From Microcoleus sp036704825 (GTDB lineage: Bacteria; Cyanobacteriota; Cyanobacteriia; Cyanobacteriales; Microcoleaceae), in the NCBI GenBank assembly GCA_036704825.1, contig JAUBSN010000011.1:55345-119344 (forward strand): DNA of 64,000 nucleotides, in the 5' to 3' direction. The position numbers and the translations under genes were made by a program. The notes under the pieces are model-generated. The model searched no databases and had not been told where the DNA came from. It worked only from the letters and a program-made list of their open reading frames with translations. This document shows positions 44,308-53,924 of the stretch, piece by piece (position 1 is the first letter of the stretch; the number at the start of each line of letters is the position of its first letter).

Positions 44308-45825
44308 TTACTTGATGGTATTAACAGCACCTTGATGGACGGTTTTGACCCATTTGAGCCGCTTGGGCCGTACCGCAATCCGAGCCGTCACAGTCCCTAC
44401 CAGCAGCCAGTGGAACATATACACAGTACCCCGCAGCGTTTGCAGCAAGGTGACAAAAACTTTTTTAAGGTCAAATTTGGTCTCTTTGCGAGTGCGCCGC
44501 AAACCGACAAACATTCCCACCACCGACAATGTAAGGGTCATAAAAGTTATGGGACTGGCGATCGGCATCCGGCGCAGCGCAATTGACATCACAAAGTCGG
44601 GTAGGGCTAGTGTGGGTAAAAGATATTGAGATACCCAAAATCCAAATAAATCCCAAGTTTTCCCAGTTCCCATGCCGTTCTGCAAAATTAGCCGCCAGTA
44701 GTCAAGATAACGCTGATAGCCACCTTCTGCCCAGCGATTGCGCTGGTGCCACAGAGCGCGAGCGTTGGTGACTCCTTCTTCTGACACGGCTGGGAAAGCT
44801 AGAAATTCAATGTCCCATTGGTCTAGGTGCAGCCTCACCGTCAAATCCAGGTCGTCGGTAATCGTCTCCTCGTTCCAGCCTCCGCAGCTTTCCAAGGCGG
44901 TGCGGCGCATGAATTGGCCGTTACCGCGCAATTCTCCAATGCCGCCGATCGCAATCCGCTGCTGCTGAAAAAAACTGTCGAGAGCCATTTCTGCTTCTTG
45001 GCCGCGAGTCCAAAAATTTACCGACGCATTGGCGATGGCTTTTCTGACTTGCACAGCCCCTACCTTTTCTCCCCGGAACACTGGCAGCACCTGGCGCAGC
45101 AAATCTGGCGTTACCGTCGCGTCGGCGTCAAATATGCCCACAAATTCCCCGCGAGTCAGGGGCAACACTTGATTGAGTGCTCCCGACTTGCCGCCGCTGG
45201 CATTTGCTTCTCTGCGAAATACTTTGAGCTGGGGGTACTTTTTGGTTAGCTGTTCCAATACTAGGGGCGTGGCGTCGCTGCTGTGATCGTCGATCGCCCA
45301 AACTTCGTAGCGGTCGATCGGATAGTCTACTTTGCAGATGGATTCTACGAACCGGGCAATTACCGCTTCCTCATTTTTCGCCGCCACCAGCAGCGACACA
45401 TAAGGCCAATCCTCTCGATTTTCATCGTTAAGAGGTGGCAGTGCTGGCTTGGGCGAAGCAAACAAAACTCGAAAGGCTTGCATCCACAGCAGTCCCGTCA
45501 ACCCCCACACTACCCACGCACCCCAAGAAAGCAAGTGCAGGGCGATCGTGCAGGCCCAAATCGCAGTCAGCACTGCAGCAGCTTTTCCGCGGCGTCCCCG
45601 GTACAGATTTTGAGGAAAAGAGGGAGTTCCCGGCACAGACACCGCAACCGGGAGCTCTGATGAAGTTTCGGCGTCAAACACCCTGTCACCAATGTCTGGT
45701 ATAGCAAATACTTTGCCGAGCTTCGAGTGCGAGGTCAAACTCTCGAGCTCTTCTCGAGCTAAATCAGAGATGTCCAAGTTAAGCTCGCTGCGAGCGTCGT
45801 TTTCTGGCCAAGAACTCTCCTGCAT
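44308..45825 (-). CDS. mgdA: GT2 glycosyltransferase, beta-monoglucosyldiacylglycerol synthase-like
   Basis: 505 aa. After an acidic N-terminal extension and two TM segments (about 85-120), a processive-type GT2 domain carries DDHSSD, FDADA, TDDLDLTVRL and QRNRWAEGGYQRYLDYW (the QxxRW motif). Three or four TM segments follow. The closest known protein in my memory is cyanobacterial MgdA (Sll1377), which glucosylates diacylglycerol as the first step of galactolipid synthesis. The N-terminal extension (about 75 residues) is longer than needed. A monocistronic unit, convergent with nothing. Confidence 0.75.
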   Translation of the reverse strand: MQESSWPENDARSELNLDISDLAREELESLTSHSKLGKVFAIPDIGDRVFDAETSSELPVAVSVPGTPSFPQNLYRGRRGKAAAVLTAIWACTIALHLLSWGAWVVWGLTGLLWMQAFRVLFASPKPALPPLNDENREDWPYVSLLVAAKNEEAVIARFVESICKVDYPIDRYEVWAIDDHSSDATPLVLEQLTKKYPQLKVFRREANASGGKSGALNQVLPLTRGEFVGIFDADATVTPDLLRQVLPVFRGEKVGAVQVRKAIANASVNFWTRGQEAEMALDSFFQQQRIAIGGIGELRGNGQFMRRTALESCGGWNEETITDDLDLTVRLHLDQWDIEFLAFPAVSEEGVTNARALWHQRNRWAEGGYQRYLDYWRLILQNGMGTGKTWDLFGFWVSQYLLPTLALPDFVMSIALRRMPIASPITFMTLTLSVVGMFVGLRRTRKETKFDLKKVFVTLLQTLRGTVYMFHWLLVGTVTARIAVRPKRLKWVKTVHQGAVNTIK

Positions 45826-46211
45826 AGGTTACTTGATTCAACCACCAATAGTTTTTGATTTTAGATATAAGCATCTACTGTATCAGTTTCTGGGCTTTTG
45901 TCGAAAGCAGGCGCTAGGGCAAGGGCACCGCAGGAGAACCTGTTGCTGGTACGGCCCTGGTAAACCGGCACGGCATAAAGTATTGGACTTTAGCCGCAAA
46001 TGAATACAAGCCTCCAGACTTCAATTGTTCGCCACCCCGAATTTTAAACTCCCCTTCTTGCTGGCAGATTCATCTTTTGTGCTGTAAATCTAAAATCTAA
46101 AATCTAAAATCTAAAATCGACTGACTTTTGCTTGCGATCGACCTGGAATATCTGCTAGTTTTTTCAGGGGATCTAAACTATCTGTTAGTAATAATTGTCT
46201 GAGGTGGAAAT
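45826..46211. other. 386-bp divergent promoter gap with AAAATCT repeats
   Basis: TAAAATC heptamer x4-5 at 46084-46118; otherwise no gene. Lies between the divergent glycosyltransferase and ebsA-like genes. Confidence 0.5.
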
Positions 46212-46586
46212 ATGTCTATTCCTCAACTCAAGCCAGCCGATGACAAAGAAGTGAAAGTCTACGCGCCTTTCTGTCAAGAGCCCAGGCGCAAGTTTTTACC
46301 GCACGCTATTGGCCTCTACAAGCTCAAAAGCTTGGAGGGGGCAAGAAAAATTGACGGCGGGGAAAGCGTGCCGTTTGTCGCTAGTTGGAATATCTCGTCG
46401 CTGCCGATCGACTTAACCCGCTGTCGGGTGTTGTTTGACGGCAATGCTGAACTCAGCTACGAAGTGACTATGCAAAGCTCTGAGTTTGTCAGTTGCTTAA
46501 TTGAGGTACTCCTGACTTTTCAGCGAACTCGTACTGTCGATTTTTCTAAAACGTTTTACCGCAAGCTGATGCGAATGGATGAATAA
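46212..46586 (+). CDS. ebsA: small cyanobacterial protein, probable EbsA (type IV pilus/biofilm)
   Basis: 124 aa, soluble, no signal peptide. YAPFCQEPRRKFLPHAIGLYKLKSLEG, LPIDLTRCRVLFDGNAELSYEVTM and DFSKTFYRKLMRMDE resemble the short proteins annotated as EbsA, which in Synechococcus elongatus belongs to a complex with PilB homologs needed for pilus assembly and biofilm self-suppression. I rely on memory of the family, so the name is tentative. The start has GAGGTGG upstream. Stands alone. Confidence 0.55.
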   Translation: MSIPQLKPADDKEVKVYAPFCQEPRRKFLPHAIGLYKLKSLEGARKIDGGESVPFVASWNISSLPIDLTRCRVLFDGNAELSYEVTMQSSEFVSCLIEVLLTFQRTRTVDFSKTFYRKLMRMDE

Positions 46587-47578
46587 CTTTCACTGCAGCC
46601 GCACTTCCGAAAGTCCCCAATTGAGCAGTGCTATAACAGGCGCACCAATGGTGTAACGCCACGGGAACGGCAACATTACATGATTGGTGCGCCATTCCTA
46701 TTTGAGAAGCACAATAGTACGCAATAGTAACTGAGTTCTGCGATCGTTATCAATAATTCCTTTGGGGCCTTTGGGGCTAAGCACTTATCCCCACTGCTAA
46801 AGTAAATCTACAGCAGTTTTCAGTTTAGTGCGATACAAATACAGGTAGGGACTCTGGCTTTGCCAAAGTCCCTAAGCTGTGGAGCATTTAAATTGGCAAT
46901 TCCCGACAGGCTAGAAGCCCGTCCCACAAGAGTTTTATTGATTGTTGACACAAAATTTAAATGTAGAACAGCTTACCTGTATATGAGCCAATTGAAAACT
47001 TTTTACTTTTTTATGCAACAAGCTCAAAAGCCTATTTTGGACAATGGTACTGTGGGAGTGCGATCGCGCCGTCCGATTTCGTTCAACTTTTGCGACTCGG
47101 TAGCTGAGAGGAAAGCGCTGTAGATCCGCCCGATGAAAATCTATCTACAGCCCTTGAACTGCGATCGGGCTAGCATCGCAATCAACCTTTGGGCTGCCGA
47201 AATGCCAGCCCAAACCGCCAGACAATTTATGTGTTTAGAAGCTAGAAGCCCGATTCTAAGCAGCTTATCGATCGCAGTGCCACCGATCGGTTAGAATGCG
47301 GGCGATCGCACTAATAATTAATAACTAATAATACATATCGATTTCCAATTATATGCAAAAATGATGAGGCAAGCATCGGGATTTATCCCCACAAAATGCC
47401 TGTATTATTAGCAATTATAAATGAGTCGTATTTTTTTTACCCCACCCCAACCCTCCCCTGACGAAGGGGAGGGGGTAAGAAATTCACAAATGATGCGAGG
47501 ATTGCTACATACCAAACAAAAACTGCACCAAGCCCTCTCCATAGGTGTTTCTAGTGAAATCACCAGTTCTACCTGTTA
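46587..47578. other. repeat-containing intergenic region
   Basis: Carries a large inverted repeat GGCGCACCAAT (46639-46649) / ATTGGTGCGCC (46683-46693), a hairpin AGGGACT...AGTCCCT (46847-46873), and CTCCCCTGACGAAGGGGAG (about 47453-47471). Open frames (46860-47123, 47421-47669) run through these repeats and are not credible genes. Confidence 0.5.
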
Positions 47579-47796
47579 TATCAAATCTGTTAGCATCGGA
47601 ATTATTCCTATCTCTCTTCTCTCGATCTGCGTGAATCAGCGTCCATCCCTTGTCATCGGCGGTTCATAAATTCTCTTTTTTTCACCGCAGATGAGGACAG
47701 ATCAACACAGATGAACGCAGATGAATTCCGGTTGCACCATCGGGAATTGTTGACTGTTGGCTGGATTTTATTATTTCGACGCTACCGGAATTGATA
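47579..47796. repeat. dispersed inverted-repeat element, family C, copy 3 (possibly composite)
   Basis: Left end TATCAAATCTGTTAGCATCGG; right end CGACGCTACCGGAATTGATA. An internal ATTCCGGTTGCACCATCGGG suggests one element nested beside another. Contains GCAGATGA repeats. Confidence 0.5.
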
Positions 47797-48127
47797 GTAT
47801 TTTTATTTTATAAAAATCGTTATTAATATCTAAATTGCGTAATAAAATTGCTAGTTTTTTTTATAACTAAAATCGTTTTTTCAAGGAAGCATGGGAGATA
47901 AATCATTATCAAAAATGGCTGCAAAACAAACAATTTAAAAACTGCTTTTCCAAAATAAACTAAAAAAAATGGGAAGAAAAGGGTTGCGAACAGGTGAATA
48001 AAAATTTTTCGCAAAAAAACAATCGATCCAAAAGCGACAAAATCGAGTATAATAGTATTGCCAAATTGAGTCGCAGTTCAGAAATACTGTAGAAAAAACT
48101 AAATTTATTGAAATAGACAGGTGCAAA

Positions 48128-49225
48128 TTGAGGATTGAAGGCGTACCCAAATTGACTAAATACTTGCTGATCGGTTCCACAAAAGCTTACAGTGGCAAGT
48201 CTGCCATCGCCCTGGGGATGGCACTCGGACTCCGGGGAAAAGGACTGGCCGTCGCCTACGGCAAACCTCTGGGAACCTGTTTTAGCTCGCCAGGAGCTGG
48301 GATCGAGGACGAAGACGTGCGGTTCGCGGTAGAGACGCTGAAGCTTTCAGAAAGTCAGATGCCGTCAACACTGCTGTATTTGGATGAAGAGACGGTTCAC
48401 AAGCGTTTGCGGGGAGAAGACAAGACAGATTACCGCCAGCCTTTAGCGCAATATTTGCAAGATCCCAGCGGAGACTTGGTGCTGTTAGAGGGCCCAGCTA
48501 ATTTGGAGGAAGGCAGTCTGTTTGACTTGTCTTTGGCTCAAATCGCTGAGGCAGTTGATGCCTCTGTGCTGTTGGTAGCGCGCCCGATCGATCTCTATAT
48601 AGACGATTTGCTGTCGGCTAAACAGCGTTTGGGTTCGCGGTTGCTGGGCGTGGTACTCAACGACGTTCCCTCGGACAAACTCGAATCGGTAACGGCAACT
48701 GTGCGGCCTTTTCTGGAGGCAGCAGGTATTCCAGTTTTGGGAATGCTGCCGAGAAGCGCTTTGCTGCGAAGTGTCAGCGTCAAAGAATTGGTGCACCAAT
48801 TGAAAGCTGATGTGCTGTGCCGTCGAGACCGTTTGGACTTGATGGTGGAAACCTTGACAATTGGCGCGATGAATGTTAGTTCTGCTCTGAAGTATTTCCG
48901 CAAAGCTATAAATATGGCGGTGGTGACGGGGGGCGATCGCACGGACATTCAGCTAGCTGCTCTGGAGAGTTCGACTCAGTGCTTAATTTTGACAGGCCAC
49001 TTGCCTCCTTCTCCTCTGGTGATTGGCAGGGCAGAAGAAATGGAAATTCCGGTTTTGTCTGTTGATTTGGATACCTTAACCACGGTAGAAATTATCGACA
49101 GCACCTTTGGCAGCGTGCGCCTGCACGAACCGATCAAGGTGGAATGCGTTACTCAGCTAATGGCAGAACATTTTGACCTTGAGGGTCTGATGGCATCTTT
49201 GAGCCTGGGCGATCGAGTCAATTAA
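48128..49225 (+). CDS. phosphotransacetylase-family protein (P-loop plus DRTGG domain)
   Basis: 365 aa from TTG 48128, or 357 aa from TTG 48152, which has GAAGG upstream; no ATG is available. An N-terminal dethiobiotin-synthetase-like P-loop domain (LLIGSTKAYSGKSAIALGMALGL; VLLEGPANLEEG) is joined to a C-terminal DRTGG domain (VVTGGDRTDIQLAALESSTQCLILTG). It lacks the catalytic phosphate acetyltransferase domain, so despite the family name it is probably a regulator or a nucleotide-binding protein. The TTG start may keep expression low. Confidence 0.75.
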   Translation: MRIEGVPKLTKYLLIGSTKAYSGKSAIALGMALGLRGKGLAVAYGKPLGTCFSSPGAGIEDEDVRFAVETLKLSESQMPSTLLYLDEETVHKRLRGEDKTDYRQPLAQYLQDPSGDLVLLEGPANLEEGSLFDLSLAQIAEAVDASVLLVARPIDLYIDDLLSAKQRLGSRLLGVVLNDVPSDKLESVTATVRPFLEAAGIPVLGMLPRSALLRSVSVKELVHQLKADVLCRRDRLDLMVETLTIGAMNVSSALKYFRKAINMAVVTGGDRTDIQLAALESSTQCLILTGHLPPSPLVIGRAEEMEIPVLSVDLDTLTTVEIIDSTFGSVRLHEPIKVECVTQLMAEHFDLEGLMASLSLGDRVN

Positions 49226-49230
49226 TCAGG

Positions 49231-49366
49231 CAGCCGGAGCTGAGGTAAGAAGGTATTCGGCAGTAGGTATTCGGCAGAGAGAATTTTTTGTTTAAATAAA
49301 TAAAAAGCCAAAATTCTTAAATTCTCAATTTTTCTTGAATTCTACCTTGAGCTCCGGCTGCCGAAT
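49231..49366. repeat. long inverted repeat (hairpin arms of about 18 bp)
   Basis: GGCAGCCGGAGCTGAGGTA (49231-49249) and TACCTTGAGCTCCGGCTGCC (49347-49366) flank about 100 bp that also contains GGTATTCGGCAG repeats and an AATTCTCAATTTT run. A small palindromic element or a terminator region for the upstream gene. Confidence 0.6.
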
Positions 49367-49517
49367 GCCTTCAGACATTCTGCCTTCTGGCTTCCTCAAA
49401 TCTCCCCATCTTCTCGTCAAATCTCGTAAATCAGCAATTCTTAACTTCTTTTTGGCGGCAAAGGCTAGTGAGTCTGCTAAAATCCACAACGTAGTTTTAT
49501 TTAATTTAATAAATTCT

Positions 49518-50021
49518 TTGAGTCAATCAATTGAGCTACCCAGAGTAGATGATTTTTTACAAGAACTTGCGGCGATCCAGCAAACCAGCTCCAAGCGGAT
49601 TGCTCTTTTGGGTTCTCGCCACGTTCCTATTACCCACCAGCAGCTAATTGAGATGCTGAGCTACGCCATAGTTCTGGGAGGCAATCAGCTCATCACTTCT
49701 GGCGCTACAGGCACCAATTCAGCCGCAATTCGGGGGGCAATGCGAGCAGATCCTAATCTGCTGACGGTGATTTTGCCGCAAAGCATGAGCCGCCAGCCCC
49801 GGGAGTCTCGCGACCAACTCGAACAAGTGATACATTTGGTAGAAAATCCCAAAAATGACAGTTTGTCTCTCCCGGAAGCAAGCGCCATGTGCAATCAGGA
49901 GATTATTTCTCGCTGTCAGCAACTGATCTGTTTTGCTTTTCACGAAAGCCACACTTTGCTGAAAACTTGCCAGGATGCGGAGGAACAGCGCAAGGTGGTT
50001 ACTCTGTTCTATTTTGATTGA
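49518..50021 (+). CDS. DprA-like conserved cyanobacterial protein (DNA recombination-mediator type)
   Basis: 167 aa if read from TTG 49518. The frame is open back to 49335, but that part is encoded by the inverted repeat and looks unreal. The Rossmann-like core reads RIALLGSRHVPITHQQLIEMLSYAIVLGGNQLITSGATGTNSAAIRGAMRADPNLLTVILPQS, followed by EIISRCQQLICFAFHESHTLL. This is the SMF/DprA nucleotide-binding fold without the DprA winged helix. The start codon is not secure. It is followed after 15 bp by the MAPEG gene. Confidence 0.7.
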   Translation: MSQSIELPRVDDFLQELAAIQQTSSKRIALLGSRHVPITHQQLIEMLSYAIVLGGNQLITSGATGTNSAAIRGAMRADPNLLTVILPQSMSRQPRESRDQLEQVIHLVENPKNDSLSLPEASAMCNQEIISRCQQLICFAFHESHTLLKTCQDAEEQRKVVTLFYFD

Positions 50022-50036
50022 ACTGCGAGGCGGATA

Positions 50037-50453
50037 ATGCTGTTGGGATTGCCTGTGCCTGTTATTCTGCTTGATTGTATTGCTGCTGCTGCTGCGCTGG
50101 TTTACGCACCGTTTTTGGTGGTTGCGTTCGCTCGCTTGCAGCTAGGCTACGACCAAGCAGCCCCTCGCGCTATGTTTGATAGGTTGCCTGCTTACGCTCA
50201 ACGGGCAACTTGGGCTCATCAAAATTCGTTTGAGACGTTTATGCTGTTTTCAGCGGCGTCTTTGATGGCTTTTGTAACGGGGGTAGATTCAGAGGTGGCG
50301 GGTTTGGCCGCGATCGCTTTTACTATCGCCCGGTTGTTGTTTTCGGTTTTCTATATTCTGAATGTGCCGCTGGGGCGATCGCTCATGTTTGCGATTAGTT
50401 CTTCTTGCACAGCTACTTTATTCTATTTCAGTTTAATGGCTGTTAATGGTTAA
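50037..50453 (+). CDS. MAPEG family membrane protein
   Basis: 138 aa, four hydrophobic segments. RATWAHQNSFETFMLFSAA is the conserved MAPEG loop (A-x-x-N-x-x-E), and RLLFSVFYILNVPLGRSL matches the third helix region. Family members include microsomal glutathione transferases; a glutathione role here is not shown. Only 15 bp after the DprA-like gene, so probably co-transcribed. Confidence 0.85.
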   Translation: MLLGLPVPVILLDCIAAAAALVYAPFLVVAFARLQLGYDQAAPRAMFDRLPAYAQRATWAHQNSFETFMLFSAASLMAFVTGVDSEVAGLAAIAFTIARLLFSVFYILNVPLGRSLMFAISSSCTATLFYFSLMAVNG

Positions 50454-50455
50454 TT

Positions 50456-50575
50456 GTTATTAGTCAGTGGTCATTAGTCATTAGTTAAGAGACGCTTAAT
50501 TAATGACTAATTACCAACTACTAACTACCAATTACCCATTACCAACTACCAATTACCCATTACCAATTACTAATT
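50456..50575. repeat. STRR tract between MAPEG and yajQ genes
   Basis: TCATTAG/AATGACTAATTACCAACTA and CCAATTACCCATTACCAATTAC runs that reach to within 2 bp of the yajQ start codon, so yajQ's ribosome binding region is made of repeat DNA. Confidence 0.75.
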
Positions 50576-50576
50576 T

Positions 50577-51068
50577 ATGGCTGCTAGTTATTCATTTGAT
50601 GTTGTCAGCGAGTTCGACCGGCAAGAATTAGTTAATGCTGTTGACCAAACAGTGCGGGAAATTCAAAGCCGGTACGATTTGAAAGATACCAAAACTACGG
50701 TGGAATTGGGTGCAGAATCAATTACTGTCAATACGGACAGCGAATTTACTCTCGATGCAATTCACACTGTTTTGCAAACTAAAGCCGCCAAGCGGAATTT
50801 ATCTTTGAAAATTTTTGATTACGGCAAAGTTGAACCGGCTAGCGGCAGTCGCGTGCGTCAAGAAATTAAACTTAAAAAAGGGCTCACTCAAGAAATCGCG
50901 AAACAGATTACTAAGTTAATCCGCGATGAATTTAAGAAGATTCAAGGTTCGATTCAAGGAGATGCAGTGCGGGTGTCTGCTAAAGATAAAGATGATTTGC
51001 AGTTGGTGATTCAACGCTTGAAGCAAGAAGATTATCCGGTAGCTTTGCAGTTTACAAATTACAGGTAA
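50577..51068 (+). CDS. yajQ: YajQ family nucleotide-binding protein
   Basis: 163 aa with the family pattern throughout: SYSFDVVSEFDRQELVNAVDQTVREIQSRYDLK near the N-terminus, KRNLSLKIFDYGKVEPASGSRVRQEIKLKKGL in the middle, and KKIQGSIQGDAVRVSAKDKDDLQLVIQRLK at the C-terminus. YajQ proteins have two ferredoxin-like folds; some bind cyclic di-GMP. That is notable because a diguanylate cyclase gene lies 3 kb downstream, but a link is only inferred. No SD is visible since the upstream sequence is an STRR. Confidence 0.92.
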   Translation: MAASYSFDVVSEFDRQELVNAVDQTVREIQSRYDLKDTKTTVELGAESITVNTDSEFTLDAIHTVLQTKAAKRNLSLKIFDYGKVEPASGSRVRQEIKLKKGLTQEIAKQITKLIRDEFKKIQGSIQGDAVRVSAKDKDDLQLVIQRLKQEDYPVALQFTNYR

Positions 51069-51242
51069 ATTTTTGAAAGCTAAGTATGGGATTCCCAGTT
51101 GTGCGATCGCCTCTTTGAGTGCGATTGAACTTACCTTGCACTTGCTGGGATTCACAAATCTTGCTTTGTTGCAAGCTGATGCTGACTAGATATTTGCACC
51201 AAATCAACTTGTTTTACAGCGCCGACCTACTTAAGGCCTCAT

Positions 51243-51422
51243 GAATGGATGATCGGCTTATCTGAAGCTGTGTTAGAAGCAAACACAGAAAAAGCGATCG
51301 AAGTAATTCAGGAAATTCCTGAAACAGAACTATTTTTAATCAAAAGCCTGACTAAATTAGCACGTCAATTTTAATTTGAGGAAATTCTAGATTTAATTGA
51401 ACCTTTAATGTTTCATAATTGA
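51243..51422 (+). pseudogene. C-terminal fossil of a hybrid histidine kinase
   Basis: Frame reads EWMIGLSEAVLEANTEKAIEVIQEIPETELFLIKSLTKLARQF, stop, FEEILDLIEPLMFHN. It aligns with the last 55 residues of the kinase at 51462-53924 (EWMSQLYEAALEANTNLV... to SQFKFEQILDLVEPP). An in-frame TAA replaces the Lys after QF. No upstream part survives before yajQ. So a second copy of this kinase type stood here and was mostly deleted. Confidence 0.75.
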
Positions 51423-51461
51423 TATTTGACAGTTTTTGTAAAGCAAGTTGAGACCTGAAAA

Positions 51462-53924
51462 ATGACCGCAAAAAAACAATTATTTAACCTCTTAAATGGT
51501 CTCAGTTTAGAAATTAAAAATCCCCACTGGTGGCTTCAAATTCTGATTATTTCTATTGGTTATCCTTTGATTTGTTGGTTGCTCCCGAATCATGAATGGT
51601 CCAGTCTTACGATTATTCCACCATATATTTCACCCGTTTGGCCCGGAACAGGATGGATGTTCGCCACTTTATTGGGGTGGGGTTATTCTCGTTGGTTAGG
51701 TATCTTTATGGGTCAATTTATTGCAACCTTAATCATGACCTGGTCGATATCTCCAACTTTATGGTGGAATACTGTTTTCAATACTATTAGTGTAACGATT
51801 TGGAATTTATTGGCAGTATTTGTGATTCGACGGTTAACTCGCACAAAATTTCCTTTTAATGAAGTCAATCATGTAGTAATTTTTATCGCCGTTAGTTTTT
51901 TTGGAGTTAGTTTACCCAACGCTTTGATCGGGACTTGTGAATTCATTTATCAGAAAATTGTCCCCCAGTCTGACTTTCTAAAAACTTTCACGGGTTGGTG
52001 GATTGGTGATAGTATAGGTATCTTACTTTTTACACCTTTCTTGTTAATTTGTTGTTTAAAAAGAAATAAATTTTATGCCCCGCAGTCTTGGCTTAGTGGA
52101 GAATTTATGATTATTGCTATTCTTTTGGGAATAGTCATTAAATTTGCCTTATTTGAGAGTCAACCTGTAGAATATTTACTTTTACCCCCTCTGTTATGGT
52201 CTGTTTTTCGTTTTAGTCAGAAAGTTACTACTATTTTAGTCACCGCCATTTGTAGTTTGGCTTTTATCACTACGGCTTATAAAATTGGTATTTTTTATAA
52301 GGCCGCGTTGGCTAGTAATTCCCTTTTGTTACTACTTTTATTTGTGGGGGTACTTTCCATTACGACGATGGTGACATCTGCGATTGTTTCGGAAAATCGT
52401 CAAGCGGCTTTAAAATTACAACAAGCTAATGCGGAATTAGAAGAAAGAGTGATTCAGCGTACTATGGCTTTGCAGGAAAGTGAGAAGATTTCCCGAGAGT
52501 TGGCAGTGAAAGCAGAAACCGCAAATCAAGCCAAAAGTACATTTATTGCCAATATGAGCCACGAATTGCGATCGCCCCTGAATGCTATTCTCGGCTTTTC
52601 GCAATTGATGGTACGCGCCACAAATATGCCCGCTGAACAATACGAGAATGCCGGAATTATCTATCGCAGCGGTGATTATCTCTTAACGCTAATTAATAAT
52701 GTACTAGATTTATCAAAAATCGAAGCAGGTAAAACCACCCTGAATCTTACAGACTTTGACCTGCATATCTTGCTGAATGATTTAGAAGATATGTTGCATC
52801 TGCGGGCTAATAATGCCGGATTGAATTTGGTATTCCAGCGCACAGAAAATGTGCCGCGCTATATCTGTACCGATCAAGTAAAACTGCGTCAGGTTTTAAT
52901 TAATTTACTCAGCAATGCCATCAAGTTTACTTCCGAGGGTCAAATCACTTTGAATGTCTTTATGGGAGAACAAGAAACCACAGATGTTTTTAATTTGCAT
53001 TTCCGTATTCGCGATACAGGGGTGGGTATTGCAGCAGCAGAACTGCCCAAACTATTTGATGCCTTTAGTCAAGCTCAAGCTGGAAAAGATATGCAGGAAG
53101 GAACGGGTTTAGGTTTAGCAATTAGCCGGAAATTTGTGCAATTGATGGGTGGGGATATTTCGGTAGAAAGCGAATTAGGAAAAGGTACAAGTTTCCAATT
53201 TTATATTCAGACCAAATTGGGTCAAGCAACAAACAGCAAGAGTACAGGAGAATATCCAAGAGTGCTGGGACTGGTGCCCGGTCAACTTAGCTACAAAATT
53301 CTCACAGTCGATGATAAATCTATTAATCGACAATTACTAATTAAGTTGTTGAGTCCCTTGGGATTTGAGGTGAAAGAAGCTAGTAACGGACAAGAGGCGA
53401 TCGCCATTTGGGATGAATGGGAACCGCACCTAATCTGGATGGATATGAGGATGCCAGTTATGGATGGTTACGAAGCGACAAAATACATCAAATCTACCAC
53501 CAAAGGCAATGCTACGGCTGTAATCGCGTTAACGGCGAGTGTGTTGGAAGAAGAAAAGGCGATCGTGCTTTCAGCCGGTTGTGATGACTTCCTTCGCAAA
53601 CCCTTCACTGAACACACCATTTTTGACGCACTAGCCAAGCATTTGGGAGTCAAATATATCTATGCAGAAACAATATCTCCCGTCTTGGATGATACAGAAA
53701 CACGCCCCTTGACATCGGAAGATTTAACTTGTATGACTCAAGAATGGATGAGTCAACTCTACGAAGCAGCACTTGAGGCAAATACTAATCTCGTGTTACA
53801 ACTTATAGGAGAAATTCCCAAAACAGAAACTCGTTTGATAAAATCCCTGACAAAACTTGCCAGTCAATTTAAGTTTGAGCAGATTCTTGATTTAGTAGAA
53901 CCTCCCAGCAACAATGAATCTTAA
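51462..53924 (+). CDS. MASE1 hybrid sensor histidine kinase
   Basis: 820 aa. An N-terminal MASE1-type sensor of about eight membrane segments (about 25-310; SPVWPGTGWMFATLL, GWWIGDSIGILLFTPFLL), coiled coil 312-360, HisKA His367 (NMSHELRSPLN), HATPase_c with N-box NLLSNAIKF, G1 DTGVGIA and G2 GTGLGLAIS, then a receiver domain with Asp661 (IWMDMRMPVMDGYEA) and Lys in LRKPF. The last 100 residues are a helical Hpt-less tail (EWMSQLYEAALEAN). Its end overlaps the next gene by 11 bp, so the cyclase downstream is its likely partner. Confidence 0.93.
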   Translation: MTAKKQLFNLLNGLSLEIKNPHWWLQILIISIGYPLICWLLPNHEWSSLTIIPPYISPVWPGTGWMFATLLGWGYSRWLGIFMGQFIATLIMTWSISPTLWWNTVFNTISVTIWNLLAVFVIRRLTRTKFPFNEVNHVVIFIAVSFFGVSLPNALIGTCEFIYQKIVPQSDFLKTFTGWWIGDSIGILLFTPFLLICCLKRNKFYAPQSWLSGEFMIIAILLGIVIKFALFESQPVEYLLLPPLLWSVFRFSQKVTTILVTAICSLAFITTAYKIGIFYKAALASNSLLLLLLFVGVLSITTMVTSAIVSENRQAALKLQQANAELEERVIQRTMALQESEKISRELAVKAETANQAKSTFIANMSHELRSPLNAILGFSQLMVRATNMPAEQYENAGIIYRSGDYLLTLINNVLDLSKIEAGKTTLNLTDFDLHILLNDLEDMLHLRANNAGLNLVFQRTENVPRYICTDQVKLRQVLINLLSNAIKFTSEGQITLNVFMGEQETTDVFNLHFRIRDTGVGIAAAELPKLFDAFSQAQAGKDMQEGTGLGLAISRKFVQLMGGDISVESELGKGTSFQFYIQTKLGQATNSKSTGEYPRVLGLVPGQLSYKILTVDDKSINRQLLIKLLSPLGFEVKEASNGQEAIAIWDEWEPHLIWMDMRMPVMDGYEATKYIKSTTKGNATAVIALTASVLEEEKAIVLSAGCDDFLRKPFTEHTIFDALAKHLGVKYIYAETISPVLDDTETRPLTSEDLTCMTQEWMSQLYEAALEANTNLVLQLIGEIPKTETRLIKSLTKLASQFKFEQILDLVEPPSNNES

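Noticed and set aside
46860..47123. 87-codon ORF in the gap after the EbsA-like gene
   Set aside because: Runs through hairpins and a GCTAGAAGCCCGTCCC dispersed repeat; reads as repeat translation.
47823..48180. Minus-strand hydrophobic ORFs before the phosphotransacetylase-family gene
   Set aside because: AT-rich, Phe/Ile-dominated frames that overlap the true gene start; typical of AT-rich non-coding DNA.
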